A stretch of DNA of 64,000 bases from positions 326,001 through 390,000 of the forward strand of contig JACEVL010000031.1 of NCBI GenBank assembly GCA_020284085.1. Direction: 5' to 3'. A program made the translations under genes and the position numbers. Source of the DNA: Aporrectodea caliginosa. Taxonomy: Eukaryota > Annelida > Clitellata > Crassiclitellata > Lumbricidae. The notes beneath the pieces were generated by a model. That model saw only the letters and a program-made list of their open reading frames with translations. It searched no databases and had not been told where the DNA came from. Shown here piece after piece: positions 29,198 through 61,699 of the stretch; positions within the stretch are counted from its first letter, which is position 1, and each line of letters opens with the position of its first letter.

Positions 29198-30776
29198 GGT
29201 GTCCCTTAACAGAGTTCCCCCTAAAATGTTCGTCTCCTCGGAGACTCTATTTCGATATAAAGCTTTCCCCGGCGGAACTGTTTCAGAGTAAATTCGCCCC
29301 TCAAACCATATTCAAACAAGTCTACGGGGAGAGAGAATATTTCATTCGCCCCTGAAATAAACTCTCTCCCGGGGCAGATTCATTTCAGGTAGCCTACAGT
29401 CACATTATGTTTATAGCCGACTATACAACTCTATTCTAGCTTTCTTGGTTTAACAAATGCTTGACTAATCTTTATCTCAAGGCTGTACAGTGTACTAGGT
29501 TAATCAAAAGTCACAGAAAATCAAGCGATTTGAAATTTTTCGGGAAACTGAAAAGGAATAAAATGCAAAAATCGAAATTTATGAAAGCAAGCAGTAACGC
29601 TTGCCTTTTTGTTTGAGATGTTCACAATTGTCTCTATTTCTGGGCCCTCGAATTTTAACTGGTGAAATTGGGAGCATCGCTAGATTCGATAGTACTTGGT
29701 TTTCTTGCCAGATGTGTTCGCATTGCTTCGAAATCATACAAGGCATGCGATGCCTTTGCACCAAGAGCCCACTGGAAAACAAATGCTGCATCACAAATCC
29801 ACAGTCACAAATATTTGGATTTGGTTGACGTTGGTAGAGTATTATACTGACTGTAAGATTGCCTGAAGTCGCAATATGCCAGGCATACAATTGATACCTG
29901 ATGCAATTGCATCTGAAATTTTACGTAGTAAGAAATTCCACCATTCAAGGAGTCAGCTTCATGGACTGCAATGCTTTATTTTCTTTAGTTGATATTGGCC
30001 TATCGATACTAAAATAATTGGACTGGTTCAACTGCGATTACTGAATGCATATTGCCCATAATTCTGTGAATTGTATGCCAAATCTTCATCAATTAATTCC
30101 AGAGAAGCAAGGACAAGCTCAGAGCAGGAAGCCAGTACTTTATTTACAGTCACTGGTCATGACATTCCTATTTTAGGTAATAACCTGCCACCAGATAACA
30201 ATTATAAACAACTAGTATGCTAGCCAGAGGAATTGATGAATGGATTGTGCTATAATAAGACATCATCAAAAAAAAGACGTCTCGTCATTTGTCTCTGCTT
30301 GATACGACAGCCCACGTGCTCAGTTGCAAACAAAAGCCTCCAGAAGATTTAACCCGCCACTGTGTTCATAGTAACGATTGTCACCAAGTACTGAAAGACA
30401 GTGTAGCTATCATCGTTTTCAGTACAAACCATATAAACTCGCCCGACATCCCAGTGGTGCTATTAGATGCTAAATACTACTAACATAAAACATTTATTTC
30501 AAAATTTTCTTATTTCATTATATATATTCGTTTCATGTCTAATTTAACATATAGGTTTAAAAGTCATTTGTTTCGGAAATGCACCTATTAAATCCCATTT
30601 AAAATTATAGATAAGCAACCGAAAACAAAGGGGTGATTTTAGTATGGAAAACTTTGAATCGTAGATGGGGAGATTCTATTCAATGGCGGAGACATTGTCC
30701 CTATACGGAGTCTCCGGAGGAGACATTTTGCAGCCATAGGAGACTCTGTCTCGGGGAGACTTTATATCGTGACACC
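29198..30776. mobile_element. Old TIR-like element upstream of gene D
   Basis: Ends are GGTGTC at 29198 and GACACC at 30776, with related subterminal words on both sides (AGACTCTATTTCGATAT near 29243; AGACTCTGTCTCGGGGAGAC near 30741). The same structure, at the same relative place, is at about 53832-55830 upstream of gene F, so it predates the duplication. Some open stretches exist but none match a family I know. No TSD is visible. Confidence 0.5.
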
Positions 30777-30937
30777 GGAGCATAAATCAGCCATGCATTC
30801 ATGCGTGAATGCAAAGTAACAGTCTGCGCTTCAATGTATAGCGTTGCTTTACTGTGTGTTAATTCGCGCTCAGTGAATACCTTTGGGCGACTTTCATCAC
30901 AGATCGTAACGCAGTTTGAATCCTTTGGATAGAAGTA

Positions 30938-37590
<6,653 letters not shown>

Positions 37591-38084
37591 ATGGCCTGAC
37601 TGCGTGATGAGTTTGGGCTTCATCTGAAACGTTGAAGCAAATGTGAAATTGCTTTTGCCTAATGCTGGTCTCTAGACAGTGGAACCTTATAAGTAGGCTT
37701 ATAGGCTTTTCTCAGACTAAGGATGTGCAAGCAGCTGTATTGTAATCTGTGTGGAACATAATGCGCACTATTAACTGACAATTATATCGACATTATTTTG
37801 TGACTTTTCTGTTATCTGTGGATTTTCTGCTTACCTATATATATATAAATATCAAGGGTTTGGTGAGTTATCGACCGTTCTTGCTTGCGCAGGCAGCGCT
37901 TTTGTTGGTAACCTGAAGACGCTGTTATTTAGGTTTGGTGCTTTGATGCAAACGCATACACATAGGCCTACATACACACATACATGGGTAAACCATGCAT
38001 AGATCCACAATGTACATAATTTGCATGCTTCCATACACTGCATATACACTATGGGATAAGATCATAGACCCCTTAAATTAACAG

Positions 38085-38560
38085 GACAGTAGGCGCTAAA
38101 CCTCGAGACTTGGAACTTGGGTCCATTCTCAATTTGCCCTCTTATAAAAAGAATTAACGAAGAGTCCAATTTGAATGAATTTCTTTTGTTCTGTTTGTCT
38201 CGAAGAGAGCGTTATCTGGAAAAAATATTGAAACTGAATTCTACGTAATTCAAGGTCATTTCATGGTCAGCAAAAATGAAATCTAGCAAAAATCAGAGAA
38301 AAATGGCCAGATCTAGGCCAATAATATTGTTGAAATCGGTTAATTATACTTGTAAGAAGCAAGGCTACCAAATTTGAGAAGATCCAGGGCTATTTTAAGG
38401 TCAAAAGGTCATTTTCAGATGAAAATCTGGGGAAATGTTCATAATTATCTCAGCCAAATATCGCTCTATTTGGGCGATTCTGTTGCCTATTGCTCGGATC
38501 TGTTACATTCGAGAAAAATAGTACTAAAGGCTAACACGAATCAAGGTCATTAAATTCAGC
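38085..38560. repeat. Dispersed repeat with AAGGTCA words, second copy
   Basis: Counterpart of 26095-26600. Contains ATTCAAGGTCATTTCATGG, CCAGATCTAGGCCAATAAT and AATCAAGGTCATTAAA. Non-coding. Confidence 0.6.
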
Positions 38561-38779
38561 TGCACAATTATAGATGAATCTTCTTACAGCAGGTAGCCCT
38601 CATCAAGCACTCTATAGGACTACTTCATTTTTGAAATATAAGAAGTTGAAGAATTTTATCATTCAATATGATCTGTGCGGAGAAAAATTGCTTAGTAATC
38701 GTAATCTCGAGATTTATATAGGGTCGAAAAAGCGGAGTCGCGGGAATCACCTTATTCGCGGGCGCTTAGTCAAAACAAA

Positions 38780-40140
38780 ATCGGTAGGAGGGGAGGGTAA
38801 AAATCGGTTCTAGGTCAAATTCCAAAGGGTCAGATAGGCGGACGGCTATGGTGGATGGTGTTTTTTACAACTGAAACGGCGACGAAGGTAAGGAAAGAGA
38901 AGGAATCGGAATAGGAGTTTTAAAAGAGCAGTACTTTCAGATTTAAATGAGGGACAAGAGGGACCTGTTTTGATACAGGAAGAGTGAGGTTTTGGTGAGT
39001 TCGTAGAATAGATTAGATATTTGACGTAATTTTGGCGGGTAGTTGTTCCAGAGAGACGGAACAACAGTGGCTATGAAGCGATTTGCAAATATCAGTGATG
39101 AGGTAATGGAAGGGCGACAAAGTGTTAGGGTGGAAAAGGAGCGGGTTGAGTGACGAGGTTAGACCGTGAGCAACATTCGTTCAGGAACGAAGATAGGAGG
39201 GTTGGAAGTTTTGAGGTGTGTTGTTTGTGAGTAATGTGACTTGGTATTGTATTCGTTCATAACAGCAGCACAGACATGTGAATCAATAACACGTGCCAAT
39301 AGCACAGTAAACCGTGCAAATTGTTTTTTTTATACACGACAATTATGCTCCCGAATCTAGGATTTTCTCATCATTATAACGAGAGGTTCTGTGGACCATG
39401 ATTATGCATTCGATCTACATGACATTGCGTAGATGAGCGACACCTGCGTTTCACCTGAGCTTGACTTCATACATGCGCATTAATCCTCCATGCATGCATG
39501 CTTGCTCACAGGTCCTCAGTGGCTCAAGGTCGAAACCAGTATATAATTCGTAACCCACAGAAATATTTTGATGCAATTGAGCGCGTAAAACACGACCAAC
39601 ACCGATCAATAATAAATTGCTTCCAAAAATAACCCTTGCAGTTTTGCTGTAGCAAATGACGCCAACTGTGACCAAATCGCCACAGAGCAACGAGGCTAGA
39701 TCGTGAACAACAGACGAAGATAGGAGGGTTGGGAGGTTTGAAGTGTGTTGTAGGTGAGTAATATGACTTTGTATTGTATTCTTTCATAAATAGTAGTACA
39801 GACAGGTGAAACAATAGCACGTGCCAATAGCGCAGAAAACGGTGTGAATTGCTTTTTATATGCGCCCGAATCTAAGATTTTCTCTTGGCTATAACGAGGC
39901 ACTCTGTGGACCATGAAAATGTACTCGATCTACGGTGGTTGACACCTGCGTCTTACCTGAGTTTGACTTCATACAGGCGCCTGAACCAGCCATGCATGCA
40001 TGCTTACACATAGGCCTTCAGTTTCTCAAGGTCGGAACCAACATCAAATTCATGACCCGTAGCACGAGTCTACTGCAATCGTGCGTAATACGATAGATCT
40101 ACTCTCAATTTTCATTTTTCGTAAGTTTACGATCCGTTGT
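38780..40140. repeat. Upstream repeat block of gene E, two sub-units
   Basis: Same block as upstream of A and B: GGAGGGTAAAAATCGGTTC at about 38795, then two copies of the sub-unit (about 39225-39540 and 39715-40045) with CGTGCCAATAGC and CCATGCATGCATGC. Confidence 0.75.
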
Positions 40141-40566
40141 AACACAACTCAGAACAGACAACTTAAATGCACATTGACATTTTACATTACAATGGACAAA
40201 TTCTTGACTGAGCATAACTGCGTAGCTTTATTACATGGCGTGCTGGCAACAAGTTCACAACAAGATAAGTCAAATCACAGAACTCAGCCAAATTATCATT
40301 CATAAAAAATAGAACTAATTATAAAAAGCATCAAAAAATTTTCGACCCCACCCAAAGTTGGCGGCCCAATGCGGTCGCATAGGTGGCATGCTGCCGGTAC
40401 TGGTCCAGAAAGTTAACTGCAAGACTATCGCGCTTCCCCTATTCACCATTATAAGGAGACTACAAAAACAACGTAAAATATCAAATGTAAATATAACGTA
40501 AAAATTGTTTAATATATTTTACTCAGATTTCCGGAGTGCGTATCACTTGATTCTTGGTGAGAGATA

Positions 40567-48838
<8,272 letters not shown>

Positions 48839-49489
48839 GTGGCCTTACATGTACTGCCACTTAAATCTTTCCTTTCACTGAAAGTTTGGAGAAACTACGG
48901 AAGAGTTCTGGTGTTTTGCTGTGCGCCTAATTGCCTGATGTGGGGAACCTATAAAGTATACGTTACTCAGACTAATGCATGCAATTAGCCTAACTAGCAG
49001 TTGCATCATTGTACAATTACTTTGTGACTTTCCAGTATCTTAGCAGATTGAGCGAGTTGCTGTGTACTGACTCTATCCAGTTTATTATACGACTGATTGC
49101 GAGAGATAAGAATTTAATCGCAGACTGCTAAATAAGTCTTACCCTAACTTGAAACTTTGAAGCAACTGTGAAAGCGCTTTTGCTTTTTTCCACAGCTGCA
49201 TTGTGAACTATGTAGATCCAGACAATAATTATTTCACTCAGACTAATGCGTACAATTATATGACAGTTTAGTTATAATCACAAATATTATGCGACTTTCC
49301 AGTTATCTGTGGATATAATGCTTACTGATAAATATCTTGCTAAGATATCCATCGCTTGGACTGTGGTATGCTGCAGTAGCCTGCTCTTGTCGGGAACTTG
49401 AATGGCAAGATAAATATCTTGCTCTTGCTGAGTTATCTATCGCGTGGACTGTGGTAATGTCTAGATACATCAAAAATATACATAAATAT

Positions 49490-49585
49490 ACTAAAATGCA
49501 TGCATACATACATAATTATACATACATACATACTTACATACATACATACATCACATACATGCATACACATTACACACGTTGTGCA
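49490..49585. repeat. TACA-rich tract
   Basis: Imperfect TACA/CATA repeats in the 3' flank of gene E. Confidence 0.85.
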
Positions 49586-49599
49586 TTCAGTATGTAGTT

Positions 49600-51360
49600 T
49601 GAACTATTAATAAGGATTTGGATAACCGTCAAGTGGTGGTATGAAACTGTGATATAATAATTATAAGGGCGTTACACCTGCGCTATTAGTTAGACGGAGT
49701 TCTGATGTTTGGTCCTGCGATGTCCTATTAATATAGTTAATTCCAGTCTCTAGACATGCTGAAGGTCTTGTCTTTGTGTGTAGATGATTTTTTAGTTTTT
49801 GAACTAATCCTGTTTTGTCTCTTTGAGACTTCTTGGCTTTGGTCGATGGGTTGGCCGACTTTGTGTTTCGACGTCTTTGAGGTATATTTTGGTTGTAATC
49901 GCATTAATAATCGCATTAAACTATTTTAACTTAAAACCGGTTACTAGTTTTTTTATCTTTCAGACTAACGAGTAACAACATTATATAGGCCTACCATGCA
50001 AAGACACATATACTTTACTACACGGCCTTAGCCAAAGTTTTCGAAAGGTTTCTTCCTACCCTCGAGGTTAGACTCCGTCGTCGCATACTCACTCCGTGGT
50101 TCGACGCGGAGTATCGGTCCTTGCGCCGCGAGGCCCGGCGACTGGAGAGACAGTACAGACTCACCAGGTCACCTGCGGATCGCGCTACGTCAGCCTACGT
50201 GGGTGAAATTCGTCAGAGAAATTAACAGACACGGTATACATCGAGATATGAATCCGCAAAACCGCGCCGTTAAAAATTGTGCGAACAGAACCGCGCGATC
50301 TTGAATATCGCGACATCTTTCAAGAAGTTGGTTTCGAAATATAATTTGACAAAAATTCTTTTAATCTGCGAAACGCTTAACAGTAACGAAGTGCAGCTAA
50401 TCTTTCCATGAACATCGGTTGATTCTTTGGAGTGCATATATTGATCTGTTTTAGTATTTTCAGGTAACTTTGAAATTTAATTTGAAAGGAATTGTCTTCA
50501 CCTGCGAAAACGTTTTACAATAAAGAACTTCACATAAACTGTCGGGTACCCGGCCAAATGTACTGGGTTTTCGCGGAGTTCAGCCGTAGTCGGTTAGACG
50601 ACATCGAGATCTCAATGGCTCCCATGATCGAGCTCATAACCCGAATGGTCGCAATAGCGTCAGAGACAGAGCAATGCAAGTATTTATATATATCTTATAT
50701 ATTAATATTGGGTTTAATGAGAAAGCAATCTACAAAAACGCAGAAATGTTTACATAAGAGATTGAATAGAAAATAAAACACAGAAGTAGTAATAAGGTAT
50801 AGTAATAATAATGTAATTAATAAAGTAGCGGCAGCCATAAACAGGCACCCAGTCCTCATGTAGGACTAGCAAGCAACCTGGAAGGCGCCATCCGTCTGGT
50901 TGATGATGGTTAGTGTTCGAGGTAATGGTGTGTTCATGGGTCACCGGTTTATGCTGCAAAGGTGTCGTATTCGAGGTATAACGGTAGATATTAGACTCCT
51001 GTCATGATATTTGAAAGTACAAATGGTCGTTGATGTTATTGTTATAAGTATTGTACAATTCTGTGGGTCTGCGGAGCAGCACTGGAAAACGTGGCTGTTC
51101 GTGTTCACATACAAAGAACATGACGGCGGCAGTGAAGTGACGACTGTAGGTCTTAGAATCGTCCAAAAAGGCGTAAATCCACGTGGGTGGCTATGTAGAC
51201 ATTACAGAATCCGACTAGGTCGAGAAATATCCTCGAAAAATTGTGGGCAAGAGCTGGGCAAGAGCAGTATAGGAAGCAAGAAGCGAGGCAAGGTCAGAAG
51301 TGTAGATAAGAGAAAATTATATAATGAAATGTTAATTTTAAGCTAAGCTAAGGTAGTGTA
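49600..51360. other. Spacer E-relic G
   Basis: Mostly unrecognised. 50018-50222 is a LINE fragment (see separate entry). Open stretches at 50492-50776 and 51011-51346 have no family I know and no clear splice context, so they are not called genes. Confidence 0.5.
50018..50222 (+). mobile_element. LINE fragment between endonuclease and RT
   Basis: Open 65 codons: PTLEVRLRRRILTPWFDAEY, then RREARRLERQYRLTRSPADR. The PWFDxE..R..RR..RR.ER.YR pattern is typical of the linker between the endonuclease and RT domains of animal LINEs. Truncated at both ends. Confidence 0.7.
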
Positions 51361-51365
51361 CTGTA

Positions 51366-51763
51366 ACTGAGTTTTTACCTAAAAAAATTAAAAGACGGCG
51401 AAATAATCAACAACGAATCTGGTATTGCGTTTTCTCTTGGTCAGTAATTGAGATCGATCATGCAATTCAAGAATTGTATAGGCCTAAGTGGATTGATTCT
51501 ATATTGTAGATGTTGATGGTTTATATGTATGTTTACTTTGACATTTTTTCATTTTGTTTGTGTTTATAAACAGTGTTGTCTCAAGCTTGCGTTCTATACC
51601 TCCATATAGGCCTATGTTGAACCTATTTATCACCGTTTTAGGTCTTTCTTAGTTCTGAATATGGTAGCAAAGAAGCTACCGAAGAAACCCTGGTTAACCA
51701 TTCTGCTGCATTCTCAGGAAGCAACTCTTTACACTGAAATCGTTGTCAATCCCAGCAGTAAAA
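51366..51763 (+). pseudogene. Scrambled P450 relic G (exon 4 tail, then exon 2)
   Basis: Sister of relic C. Exon-4-like tail to 51439 (GEIINNESGIAFSL, donor G|GTCAGT), then a degenerate exon 2 (51642-51763) with frameshifts. More decayed than C in exon 2, but it keeps a GT at the exon 2 end. Confidence 0.75.
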
Positions 51764-51883
51764 GTCAGAATATAAGCCGATAAGTCATTTTCCGATTGTT
51801 TGTGGTTCACCAATAGAAGTAAATCTGTTGACTCTAATCAATAGTCGCATGCTATTCTTCAAAGTGAGAAGCTTCTGCTAAAG

Positions 51884-52245
51884 CAGGGATGGCCAACCTT
51901 TTTTGGCCTACGGGCCACTATGATTGTTGGTAAGCACGCGGCGGGCCGCAATATGTTTGTCCTCACACCCTCGAAAGAAATACAAAAATTAATGTTAATT
52001 TCATATTTTACAATATGTATAAAAACAGGTACGACTACATTAGGTCACTAGGCCTATAACTTACAAAACTAAATCTTTTATTGTTTTAGACACCATTATT
52101 ATGCAGTCTATTGTAGTAGCCGGACAAGTAGCCTAAGTAGGTGCACAATGAGACAAAAGAAATTATTTAGAAAGGGCCGTGCGGGCCGCCAATCAGCAGC
52201 CCGCGGGCCGCATTTGGCCCGCGGGCCGCGGGTTGGCCATCCCTG
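51884..52245. mobile_element. hAT-type MITE (362 bp)
   Basis: Ends CAGGGATGGCCAACC and GGTTGGCCATCCCTG, TSD TGCTAAAG (51876-51883, 52246-52253). The sister region next to relic C has one TGCTAAAG (near 28571) and no insert. GGGCCGC-type words at both ends. It inserted after the segmental duplication. Confidence 0.92.
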
Positions 52246-52689
52246 TGCTAAAGCAAGATGCACTTGAAATTCGCGATTCAATTTTCCGATTTCGAAAGTT
52301 AACAGCTGCTGCTTAGTACCTATTCGACAATGTGAAGCAACTGCTCTTTGAGCTAATCAGGTCAATACCCAGACGAGCAATTCGTTGAGATAGATTGACG
52401 GGCCCGTGATAGATATATCCTCCATGCCATCAATAATGATGCTTCATATGCAGCAGGTCTATGAGCAATACAGATCCAAGCAAACTGATCAAAACAATTG
52501 CATGCCTCTCGAAAACACGATCGCAATTCCGGCCTGCGTTTGACACGAGTTTTTCTCTCCATTGAATATCAAGGAAGGTTTTCTTAAACTCTGAAAACAG
52601 GCCATCGGTGGAATTTATGGCTTGCCACAACAGGCACCAATTCCGTGGCTCCATATAAATTGTCAATAACTGAACATAATGTAGTTATA

Positions 52690-52890
52690 CCTATTTTTGT
52701 GTTTTGGCGGCAACATTGGCCGCCATCTTGGATAGTACTATTTCCACACTATTGCCACTGTGATATTTCGATTCCTTGACCCTGAAAATATTATATTCGA
52801 AACTTTCTTTGTTATGTTAGCCTACCAATAAGCTGAGATATACATATTTTTGTGTTTTGGCGGCCATGTTGGCCGCCATCTTGGAAAATG
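52690..52890. repeat. Two copies of a GGCGGCC-rich repeat
   Basis: TTTTTGTGTTTTGGCGGC then TTGGCCGCCATCTTGGA occurs at about 52692 and 52847. Absent from the sister region near relic C. Confidence 0.7.
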
Positions 52891-52929
52891 ACCTCTCCAA
52901 AATTAGGCAAGCATTAAAACTCAGTTGCA

Positions 52930-53385
52930 TGGTAGAATCAACGCTTCATTTTATGGCCTTGTCTCTGGATACATGCTCGATGTTCTCCACTGGCTCCCCT
53001 CTGAGCAGCGGATTGCGTACAGAACAGCTGCCCTAGTCTGGCGCTGCTTATTAGGTTTCGCTCCTGCCTATCTTCGTGAGCTCGGCTGCCCTGTCCTTAG
53101 TGCTAGGGGCTCTCGATCCCGCCGCCCATCTGAACAGGGACTCCTACTTGTCCCTTTGCTCGAACCTCCACTATGCAGAATCGCGCTCTCTCGGTGGAGG
53201 GCCCCTCGACCTGGAATGGCCTCCCTCTGGAGCTTCGCCTTGTTGCTAGGACCTTCTCTCCCACGTTCTTTTCTCACCTTAAAACCGTTCTTTTTGGCCG
53301 TGCTGGAGTCGGGAGCGCCTCTGAGTAGTTTCCTTGAAGGGGCGCTATATAAATGTTCGATATGAATGAATGAATTTCTAATTGC
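52930..53385 (+). mobile_element. LINE 3' end, nearly open
   Basis: RT C-terminal segment: MLDVLHWLPSEQRIAYRTAA, GFAPAYLRELGCP, RSRRPSEQGLLLVP, then a frameshift into FSVEGPSTWNGLPLELR, LKTVLFGRAGVGSASE and stop. The tail is GGCGCTATATAAATG with TGAATGAATG. Same family as 26850-27035. Absent from the sister region, so younger than the duplication. Confidence 0.8.
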
Positions 53386-53449
53386 AGCATAACTATGAGC
53401 TAAAATCTTCGATAGATACATCTTCATTATGAACGAAAACGTAGTGACG

Positions 53450-53665
53450 TCGAGGCCGGAGAGGGGTAGATTTCTACCCCATGACACTTTGAACTGAAAT
53501 AACTTTCTCAGACAACATGACTTGTTGATGGTTTTGGTGTGAGAATATGTCGGGGGTATTAACTTGTAAACATGTGGAACGTCAAGCTATGCCTACCTAC
53601 AGTTACTCCGCAATCAACATCAAAACACCGCTGGGGTAGAAATCTACCCCACTTCGGCCTACGAA
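53450..53665. mobile_element. Possible short MITE with self-palindromic ends
   Basis: GGGGTAGATTTCTACCCC at about 53463 and GGGGTAGAAATCTACCCC at about 53634, with GAGGCCGGAG and CTTCGGCCTACG outside, form inverted ends of about 33 bp. No clear TSD. Absent beside relic C. Confidence 0.45.
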
Positions 53666-53831
53666 GGTTAAGCAATAACATTCTTTCAGCAGCACAACAA
53701 AAGGCGCTTAGAGTTCGTTGACCAGACTTGCATTTTACGCCCGAAACAAGGACATTGTCATCGAGCCGTGAAATTGGGCTCCATCTGTGTAGTTGAGGAC
53801 TGCGAGTTTAAGTTCAACTGAATTTAAACGG

Positions 53832-55830
53832 GTGTCCCATCACAGAGTTCCTCATAAAATTTCCCCTCCCCGGAGTCTCTGTTTCGATAGAAATTCTCTC
53901 TCCGGTGAAACTGTTTCAGAATAAATTCGCCCTGGATACTATATTCTAAAAGACTTCATTTCAGGTACAGACTGGAGCCTCGTCATATTTATAGACGACC
54001 AATCAACTTTATTCTAGATTCCTTGGTTTAACAAATGCATGAGTAATCTTTATCTCATGGCTGTACTCGGTTCATGAAAAGTCACAGAAAAGCATCCCAT
54101 TTAAACTGTTTGTGAAAACTGAAAAAACTGAAAAAATTCAGAGATATCGAAATTTATTAAGTCAAGTAATAAAGCTTGCATTTGTTTCAGTTGTTCACAA
54201 TAATGTCTTTTTCTGGCGCCTTCGCTTTCTAACTGGTGATCTAGTTTGGAACTCCGCTAGTGATTAGTTTTCTTGCTAGATGTGTTTGCATTGCTTCGAC
54301 ATCAAACAAAGTCTGCACCGGAAAGCAATAGCTGTAGCACAAATCCACAGTCAGACAATTTTGGTTGACGTTGGCAGAGAATTATACTGAGTGTGAGAAC
54401 TGCCAGAGGTCGCAATATGCAAGGCATACAATTGGCGCATCTGAAATTACACGTAGTCCTTCAATCAAGAAGTCAGCTTCATGGACTAGTGACAATGCTT
54501 TATTTTCTTGAATTGATATTGGCCTATCGAAACTAAATTGGGCTGGCTTAGCTGCGATTATCTAATGGGTATTGCCATAATTCTGTGAATGTTATGCCTT
54601 GTCTTCATCAATTAATTCCAGAGAAGCAAGGACAGGCTCACATAGAGGAAGCCTGGTGCCAGATAAACAACTAATATGCTAGCCAGAGGAATGGATGAAT
54701 GGTGGGCGTTTTTCGTATCAAAGGAATCACAGAATATCAAGCCAAACTCATCATCGGTTGAGGCCAGTTGAAGGTTAGCCCGAATCCGCATCAAGAATCG
54801 CATAGACGCCAGTGCTAGCTTGTATCAGAAAGCCAGGACAGTTAGAGCTATTCACTTGCATTGTTCTGACTCCTTGTATAGCTAATGAGATGGCCTCACA
54901 ATCTGCGCTTAATAATATTGAATGACCAATATGAAACTACAGTTCAGCGGCAGGTCTAACCCTCAAATATTCAGCGTGGAGCCAGTTAGCTATAGCTGGC
55001 ATAAGGGGTACAGCATCAATGAGTGAATTGGATAATGATTGTTGATCACAAAAACGTTTCAGAAACCAGTGCTAACTGTAACAAGCAAAATTTCTACTTC
55101 TAGCCAGAGCCATTTTCTAAAATAGGCCTTTATACCATTGTGTGTAAAAATCTCTCTACTGAGTTTTAATGACATGAGGTCGCCCGACATTCTACTGGTG
55201 CTATTAGATACTAAATACTACTTCTGTGAATTACCACCACTGTCCACCACGTGTGATAGTCCACAGCACATAAGAGTCTAACCTCAACCACAACTGGTGA
55301 GCGACTGATTTATTAGTAACACTCAAATACGAAGAAACGTATACATAAAAATGGACTCTTCCTATACAATTCTATTGGTCAAAGTGTCCGATTCTAAATA
55401 TAAAGTCCAATCATAATAGAGTCCCATCCATCTATTCTAAGATAATTTACACACATCATTAAAAACAGAAACGCAACTCCTATTAAAACGTAAATAAGTA
55501 AGTACATATCATCTGCATATGAGAACTTACATGTATATAAAACACTTATTTCATAATAATTTTCTTATTAAATATTTATTTCATGTCCAATTCAACTACT
55601 GAACATGAAAGTCACTTATTTAAAAAATGCACACATTAAATCCTATTTAAAATTATGTAGCAAAGAAACCAAAAACAGAGGGGCGATATTTAGTAGGGGA
55701 GACTTCGAATCGTAGATGGGGAAATTCTATTCAATTGCGGATTCACTGTCCTGATACGGGAGACATTATTTCAGCCATTTCAGCCATTATTTCAGACTCT
55801 GTCTCGGGGAGACTTTATATCGTAACACCG
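53832..55830. mobile_element. Sister copy of the 29198-30776 element
   Basis: GGTGTCCCATCACAGAGTTC at 53832 and GTCTCGGGGAGACTTTATAT near 55800 match the ends at 29198 and 30776. Carries extra insertions, including 55225-55531. Confidence 0.45.
55225..55531 (-). mobile_element. Candidate solo LTR
   Basis: 307 bp starting TGTGAATTACC and ending ACTTACA on the plus strand, absent from the sister region near 30478. Read on the minus strand it has AATAAA (near 55310) followed by a GT-rich stretch and a CA end. No perfect TSD, so confidence is modest. Confidence 0.45.
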
Positions 55831-55989
55831 GCGCATGAATCAGCCATGCATTCAGTCATGAATGCAAAGTAACAGTCAGCGCTTCAGGTCAAGAGTTGCT
55901 TTACTGTGTGTTTATTCGCGCACAGTGAGTGCCCTTGGGTGACGTACACCACAGATCGGAACGCAGTTTGATTCCTTTGGATAGAAGTA

Positions 55990-61152
<5,163 letters not shown>

Positions 61153-61699
61153 GTCTGGGCTTCATTTAAAACTTTGAAACAACTGTGGAAGCACTAAGAT
61201 TGCTTTGCTTAATGTTAGTTTCCGGACTTTGTGGAACCTTATAAACTTTTGTCTTATAGGTTTTTGCTTAGACTAATGATGTGCACACAGCTGTGTTGTA
61301 AACTTTGTGGAGCCAAATGCGTACTATTAACTGACAATTATATCGACATTATTTTTGTGACTTTGCTCTTATCTGTGGATTTTTTACATACATATATGAA
61401 TATCAAGGTATTGGTGAGTTAAACACCGCTTTTGCTTGCGCAGGCAGCGCTTTTGTTTGTAACCTGAAAGACGTTGTTATTTAACTTAGATGCTTTCATG
61501 CCAACATAATTATACATATAGGCCTACCTGTATGGGTAATTCATGCATAGATCAATAATGTGTATAGTTTGCATGCGTCAATACATTGCAAATACGATAA
61601 TATGGTCAGATACATAACTAAGAGACGCTTAGCTAGCAGGCAGAGAAGAGATATTGCTTGCAGGACAAGAGTTACGCCTTAGAAGCAACGAGATTATCT

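Noticed and set aside
50492..50776. Possible exon of an unknown gene
   Set aside because: 94 open codons but no family resemblance, no clear splice borders and no neighbouring exon; the same for 51011-51346.
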